Below are positions 15,166 through 19,025 of a DNA stretch of 19,025 nucleotides, piece by piece. This stretch comes from Bacteroidales bacterium UBA1733. Its GTDB lineage: Bacteria > Bacteroidota > Bacteroidia > Bacteroidales > UBA3663. The DNA lies in contig DCIF01000144.1 in the NCBI GenBank assembly GCA_002315795.1, positions 1 to 19,025 of the forward strand. The letters are read 5' to 3'. Both the position numbers and the translations under genes were made by a program. Numbering within the stretch: the first letter of the stretch is position 1; every line of letters starts with the position of its first letter. Under the pieces are notes generated by a model, which did not search any database, was not told where the DNA came from, and saw nothing but the letters and a program-made list of their open reading frames with translations.

Positions 15166-16824
15166 ATGCCTATGAAGAAAATATTCTATTATCTTTGTCT
15201 TGTCCTTTTGCTCTTGCCTCTGATCAGTGGCTGTAAGAGCAGCGAGAAAGTCCCGACCACCGATCCTAATCTGAGCAGTTATGAGGTCCCTTCCTCTTTG
15301 CGTGGAGAAGGTGGAATCTTTGCGCGCAATTCTAATAAGGAAGAGTTTCGAGGCGCTTGGATCCAGACCGTTTTCCAGGATCGCTATTCGCGCATGAATC
15401 CGCAGCAATGTCGCGAATACCTGACCAAGCTGGTGCAGATGCTCTACGATACGGGATTCAATGCCGTGATTTTCCAGGTGCGTTCAGAGGGAGATGCTTT
15501 CTATAACTCCTCTATCGAGCCTTGGAGCCGCTTTGTGGCTGGCAAACAGGGGAAGGCTCCTTCTCCTGTTTGGGATCCGATGGAATTTATGATACAGCTT
15601 TGCCATGAGCGTCACATGGAGTTCCATGCGTGGATCAATCCTTATCGCATGACAGCGTCAAAGGGCTTTAAGCCGGAGGGATCACATGTGTCGCAGCGCC
15701 ATCCTGAGTGGTGTGTTTCGTTCGATGGTCGTCTGTATCTGAATCCTGGATTGCCAGAGTCACGTGCTTTTATCCGATCTATAGTCAAGGATATTGTCAC
15801 TCGTTACGATGTGGATGCCATTCACATGGATGATTATTTCTATCCTTATCCTGCTGGCAGTCAGAAGTTCAATGACCAGGCAGAGTTCGAGACCTACGGT
15901 CCTATGATGGGATTTGATCCTAAGAATGCGTCACAACTCGGAGACTTCCGTCGTCGCAATGTCAACATTCTGATCAAGAGCCTGAATGAGGATATCAAGA
16001 GCATCAAGCCTTGGGTTCGTTTCGGCATCAGTCCGTTCGGTATCTATGCTAATAAGAAGAACTGGAGCGATGGCTCAAAGACCAATGGCTTGCAGTCTTA
16101 TTTCGATCTCTATGCCGATGTGCTTTACTGGGCACAGGAGGGTTGGATCGACTATCTCATCCCACAGATTTACTGGGAGATCGGTCATCAGGCCGCTGAT
16201 TATAAGACACTGTGCGACTGGTGGGCCGATCATGTGCCATCACGTTGCCATCTGTACATCGGACAGAGCATTGAGCGCAGCCTCGATGATCCTGCTTCCT
16301 CGTCTCCAAAGCCAGACTTGACAAAGAGCAGTAAGCATATTGCCAATAAACTGAATCAGGCACGTGGCCAGAAGAAGATTCGCGGCAATTGCTTCTGGTA
16401 TGCTTATCAGGTAGAAGACAATGCTTTCCATGTGCGAGATTTCCTGAAACAGAGTTTCTTCTGCGGACAAGCCGCTTTGCCGGCATTTACAAGTCTGAAC
16501 GATAAGGAACTTGACCGTGTGCAGAATCTGAATGCAGATCTTGTGCAGACCTCCAAAGGGTTGGCCCTGAATCTGAAGTGGGAAGCTCCCAAGGTGACCG
16601 ATAGCCGACAGCAACCACGTTATTATAATGTTTATCGTTTTGCGAAAGGAGAGAAAGTAACCATTGGTAGTCTCTCTCATCTCTACACTCGCGTCAATGG
16701 TACGCAGCTGTTCGACTATAATATTACTACATCCAGTAAGTTTACTTACGTCGTTACAGCGGTCGACTATTACAATAACGAGGGTAAAATGGCTAAGAAA
16801 TCTTTCAAGATTGATATCAAATAA
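15166..16824 (+). CDS. Lipoprotein of the glycosyl-hydrolase-like GHL10 (DUF187/YngK) family
   Basis: The 552-residue product has a lipoprotein signal (MKKIFYYLCLVLLLLPLISGC, lipobox Cys23), so it is lipid-anchored in the envelope. The GHL10 TIM-barrel-like domain (~60-370) shows FRGAWIQTVF (61-70), VIFQVRSEGDAFY (101-113), FHAWINPYRM (153-162), IHMDDYFYPYP (219-229, acidic pair Asp222/Asp223), FGISPFGIY (286-294) and LIPQIYWEIG (331-340). A fibronectin-type-III-like module (~455-552, YYNVYRF, FTYVVTAVDYYNNEG) closes the protein. Family members are proposed glycan hydrolases, possibly on peptidoglycan-type or exopolysaccharide substrates; no substrate can be named here. Two start codons, ATG 15166 and ATG 15172, are equally possible; a frame extension upstream overlaps the ABC-F gene and is rejected because it would bury the signal peptide. 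Confidence 0.88.
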   Translation: MPMKKIFYYLCLVLLLLPLISGCKSSEKVPTTDPNLSSYEVPSSLRGEGGIFARNSNKEEFRGAWIQTVFQDRYSRMNPQQCREYLTKLVQMLYDTGFNAVIFQVRSEGDAFYNSSIEPWSRFVAGKQGKAPSPVWDPMEFMIQLCHERHMEFHAWINPYRMTASKGFKPEGSHVSQRHPEWCVSFDGRLYLNPGLPESRAFIRSIVKDIVTRYDVDAIHMDDYFYPYPAGSQKFNDQAEFETYGPMMGFDPKNASQLGDFRRRNVNILIKSLNEDIKSIKPWVRFGISPFGIYANKKNWSDGSKTNGLQSYFDLYADVLYWAQEGWIDYLIPQIYWEIGHQAADYKTLCDWWADHVPSRCHLYIGQSIERSLDDPASSSPKPDLTKSSKHIANKLNQARGQKKIRGNCFWYAYQVEDNAFHVRDFLKQSFFCGQAALPAFTSLNDKELDRVQNLNADLVQTSKGLALNLKWEAPKVTDSRQQPRYYNVYRFAKGEKVTIGSLSHLYTRVNGTQLFDYNITTSSKFTYVVTAVDYYNNEGKMAKKSFKIDIK

Positions 16825-16841
16825 ATTTATGAATTGACCTG

Positions 16842-16908
16842 AAAAACATTTAAAAAAGGGACTTTAAACTACAAAAATAAGAAAAACTCCCCTGTAAGAT
16901 GTTTTTTT
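16842..16908 (+). terminator. Possible intrinsic terminator after the GHL10 gene
   Basis: AAAAACAT (16842-16849) is complementary to ATGTTTTT (16899-16906), which runs into further Ts. Inside, GGGA (16858-16861) can pair with TCCC (16888-16891). The stem is interrupted and AT-rich, so folding is uncertain, but position and the T run fit termination before the next promoter. Confidence 0.35.
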
Positions 16909-16919
16909 TAGATTGTTTT

Positions 16920-16950
16920 TTTGATAATTCTAAAAAACACAATATCTTTG
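16920..16950 (+). promoter_or_regulatory. Consensus Bacteroidetes promoter of the LruC/BspA lipoprotein gene
   Basis: TTTG (16920-16923), exactly 19 bases, then TATCTTTG (16943-16950): a full match to the Bacteroidales consensus. Initiation near 16957 leaves about 34 bases of leader to the ATG at 16991. Confidence 0.75.
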
Positions 16951-16990
16951 CAGTGGAGTTTTTTAAATGTTTATTATCTTATATACCAGT

Positions 16991-19025
16991 ATGAAGAAAT
17001 TAATATCATGTCTAATACTCTTGACGATTTTGGTAATGTCGCCAAGCTGTTCTGATTATAATCCTAGCCAGTTCCTTGAGAATCAGGTGACGTCTATCGA
17101 AGAACTTGTCGTTCCAGAAGGATTTGACTGGACGACCACCCAATCTGTGACTTTGGCGTTGTCAAGTGATGTCACTACCAAAGTGCATCTCTATAGCGAC
17201 AGTAACTGCACGAAACAGTTGTGCAGCAGAATATTGTGGGCAAACGAGTCTGCAGAGGTCGCTCTGGAAGTACCAGCAGCTACTGATCGCGTGTTCATGT
17301 CTTATATTGACAACACAGGTGCAGATAAGGTCGTAGAAGTGCCTTTTACATCTGTTACAAGAGCCAGCGTAAGTGCGCAAATCAATGACGCCTCAGAATT
17401 GGTGAATGCTCAATCTTCTGTACAACGCGATCTTTTGCCTGATGGAAACTCTTCCTTTGGTACAATTATGTTTGAGGATATGTACCCAGAGACAGGTGAC
17501 TATGATATGAATGATGTAGTTCTCGGTTATAGCATTGATCATAAGATAGTAGGTAGTATCGATGATGATTACAAGGAAGTTGTCTCAATTATTCTTCAGA
17601 TTCGTGCCTTAGGTGGCGGCAAATCCACTCGTCCAGGTGTGCAGTTGCTTGGTGTTAACTTGGGAGAAGTTTTGTCTATTGAATATGAGACTACTGATCC
17701 TAATCTGTCTGCGACCTGTCTCTCAAAAACAGACACTGATCCTCTGGCTTTTGTCATAAACGGATGCAGTTCGTTGAAGCAGGGAAGTGATTTCTATAAT
17801 GTTTCCAAGAAGATTGAAAATGAAGCAGATCTTCCTAAAGTGAAGATTACGATCAATCGATCGCTTCCTGTAGGGGAAACCAGTCCACTTGCCAAACTTG
17901 ATAATTATGATTTCTTCCTTGAAGAATCTGGTAAAGAGATCCATCTGACGGGTTATTCAGCCTCTAAGTTCGCTACGAATGCAGGCGAGAGCAGTTTCAA
18001 AGATGAGTATGGTTTAGTCTGGGCACTTCGTTTCCCTACGCTTGTCCCACATAGCCGTGAGGGTATTAATCTCACGCAGTCTTTCGCTAATTTTGTATCA
18101 TGGGTGAAGTATCCTTCAGCTAATTCAAACTGGACCGATTCTTATATTGATGAAAAGGTAATCAGATATGAAAATAGTAACATTTCTCCTTCGACAGGCT
18201 TCACAGGTGTGACGGTCTCTTCTCCTTATATTCGAACCGTTGAGACCTCATTGGCTTTCTCTGCAGCTGGTGGAAGCAAGACCATTGATGTCGATGCAAA
18301 TACCGAATATGATATCATTGCTCCTGCTGGCTGGGTTTATGATTATCGTGTAGAGACTGGGAAGTTGACGCTTTATGCACAGCAAAACTATAATGCTTCA
18401 TCGAGAAGTGGTAATCTCACACTGGTTTCTACTACCGATGCAAGTGTCAAAGTAGTCATTCCTGTATCGCAGGCTACAGAGCAAGTGGCTGGAGCTGTTA
18501 TGATTAGTAAACAGCCATTTAGTGATAAGATCGGAAATCTTGCTGGTGGTAAGGACAAGATCCAGAAGATTATATTCAAGGGTCACGATACTGCTGATCC
18601 TGTGGATCCTTACATCAAGATAGGAGATGGTAATAATAAGGTTTATGCATCATGGGATGCTGCAACTGCCACGATTACGCTTACAACTCCTGCCGAGATC
18701 ATCAAGAGCCAGAACTCTTGTGAGAAGATGTTCAAACAACTGACTAACCTGAAGGAAATTGATTTTTCTGGCGGATTTGATACCTCTTCTAGTACTTCGT
18801 TCAAGCTGATGTTCAATCTTTGTAATTCTCTCGAATCAGTAGATTTGCAATACTTGAATTCTGGTAGTGTCACAGACATGTCTGAGATGTTTAATGGATG
18901 TACTGCTCTGAAAACGGTGGATTTGCGTCCGTTAGATACTAAGAACGTTACTACACTCTGGCGCTTGTTCTACAAATGTTCTTCTTTGGAAACGGTCCAG
19001 ATGGGTTGTGAGACGACCTCTTTAG
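16991..19025 (+). CDS. Surface lipoprotein with LruC, BACON and DUF285/BspA repeats (3' truncated)
   Basis: The frame from ATG 16991 stays open for 678 codons to the window edge. MKKLISCLILLTILVMSPSC gives a lipoprotein signal with Cys20; +2 onward is Ser-Asp-Tyr, compatible with surface export in Bacteroidetes. Residues ~155-393 are an LruC domain: FEDMYPETGDYDMNDVVLGY with the acidic GDYDMND at 169-175, and later KEIHLTGY, WALRFP and NFVSWVKYP. Residues ~418-494 resemble a BACON domain: FSAAGGSKTIDVDA, GWVYDY, ASSRSGNLTLVS. From ~577 onward are DUF285/BspA leucine-rich repeats: MFKQLTNLKEIDF, LMFNLCNSLESVDL, VTDMSEMFNGCTALKTVDL, LFYKCSSLETVQM. BACON domains are linked to glycan or mucin binding and BspA repeats to adhesion, so a host- or glycan-facing adhesin is inferred. 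It has its own promoter. Confidence 0.88.
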   Translation, partial: MKKLISCLILLTILVMSPSCSDYNPSQFLENQVTSIEELVVPEGFDWTTTQSVTLALSSDVTTKVHLYSDSNCTKQLCSRILWANESAEVALEVPAATDRVFMSYIDNTGADKVVEVPFTSVTRASVSAQINDASELVNAQSSVQRDLLPDGNSSFGTIMFEDMYPETGDYDMNDVVLGYSIDHKIVGSIDDDYKEVVSIILQIRALGGGKSTRPGVQLLGVNLGEVLSIEYETTDPNLSATCLSKTDTDPLAFVINGCSSLKQGSDFYNVSKKIENEADLPKVKITINRSLPVGETSPLAKLDNYDFFLEESGKEIHLTGYSASKFATNAGESSFKDEYGLVWALRFPTLVPHSREGINLTQSFANFVSWVKYPSANSNWTDSYIDEKVIRYENSNISPSTGFTGVTVSSPYIRTVETSLAFSAAGGSKTIDVDANTEYDIIAPAGWVYDYRVETGKLTLYAQQNYNASSRSGNLTLVSTTDASVKVVIPVSQATEQVAGAVMISKQPFSDKIGNLAGGKDKIQKIIFKGHDTADPVDPYIKIGDGNNKVYASWDAATATITLTTPAEIIKSQNSCEKMFKQLTNLKEIDFSGGFDTSSSTSFKLMFNLCNSLESVDLQYLNSGSVTDMSEMFNGCTALKTVDLRPLDTKNVTTLWRLFYKCSSLETVQMGCETTSL

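Noticed and set aside
14367..15167. 266-codon minus-strand frame opposite the ABC-F gene
   Set aside because: It covers the second ABC cassette and coiled coil of an unmistakable gene; the translated product is a shadow rich in Leu, Phe and His.
1..19025. Search for CRISPR arrays, insertion sequences, toxin-antitoxin or defence genes, tRNAs and riboswitches
   Set aside because: No spaced direct repeats, transposase motifs, terminal inverted repeats or cloverleaf-like sequences were seen; intergenic gaps are all under 220 bases and show only promoter- and terminator-like elements.

Overview
The window reads as chromosomal DNA of a member of Bacteroidota, most likely Prevotellaceae (Prevotella or Segatella type). 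Three things suggest this. Upstream regions carry the Bacteroidales promoter pattern TTTG, about 19-20 bases, then TAnnTTTG, and Shine-Dalgarno sites are weak or absent. Several families are typical of the phylum: a DUF5686-like barrel, DUF4831, the short SerA without an ACT domain, BACON, LruC and BspA-type repeats. The base composition is moderate. I see no insertion sequence, integrase, tRNA, rRNA, CRISPR array or phage gene. This is mostly core chromosome, with one accessory-looking surface protein at the right edge.

Left part (1-1795): the C-terminal end of a probable outer-membrane DUF5686-type protein, closely followed by rarA. Next (1960-6940) is a serine-biosynthesis region: serC and a Bacteroidetes-type serA lie under one good promoter. 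A one-base overlap couples serA to a 508-residue PAS / histidine-kinase-like / receiver-like protein that appears to have lost most catalytic residues. After a 212-base gap with an unusual pair of overlapping palindromes and its own promoter comes a DUF1015 gene. No serB-type phosphatase is present, so the DUF1015 protein and the degenerate sensor are the two less understood members of an otherwise textbook pathway.

Middle part (6942-11946): a tightly packed rightward run of a Yip1-like membrane protein, smpB, recR, a DUF4831 exported protein, an S41 processing protease and a dCMP deaminase. This covers ribosome rescue, recombination repair, envelope proteolysis and nucleotide metabolism.

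Right part: hemW is on the minus strand and convergent with the deaminase gene. It is divergent from an ABC-F (Uup-like) ATPase gene, and each strand of the 174-base spacer has a TAnnTTTG element. The ABC-F gene is followed after four bases by a lipoprotein of the glycosyl-hydrolase-like GHL10 family. After a possible terminator and a near-perfect promoter, a long lipoprotein gene (16991 to the window edge, still open) encodes an LruC domain, a BACON domain and DUF285/BspA repeats.

The most interesting material is the serine cluster (Lys-type SerA, pseudo-kinase, DUF1015) and the modular surface lipoprotein. I found no convincing wholly new system such as a defence island or biosynthetic cluster.
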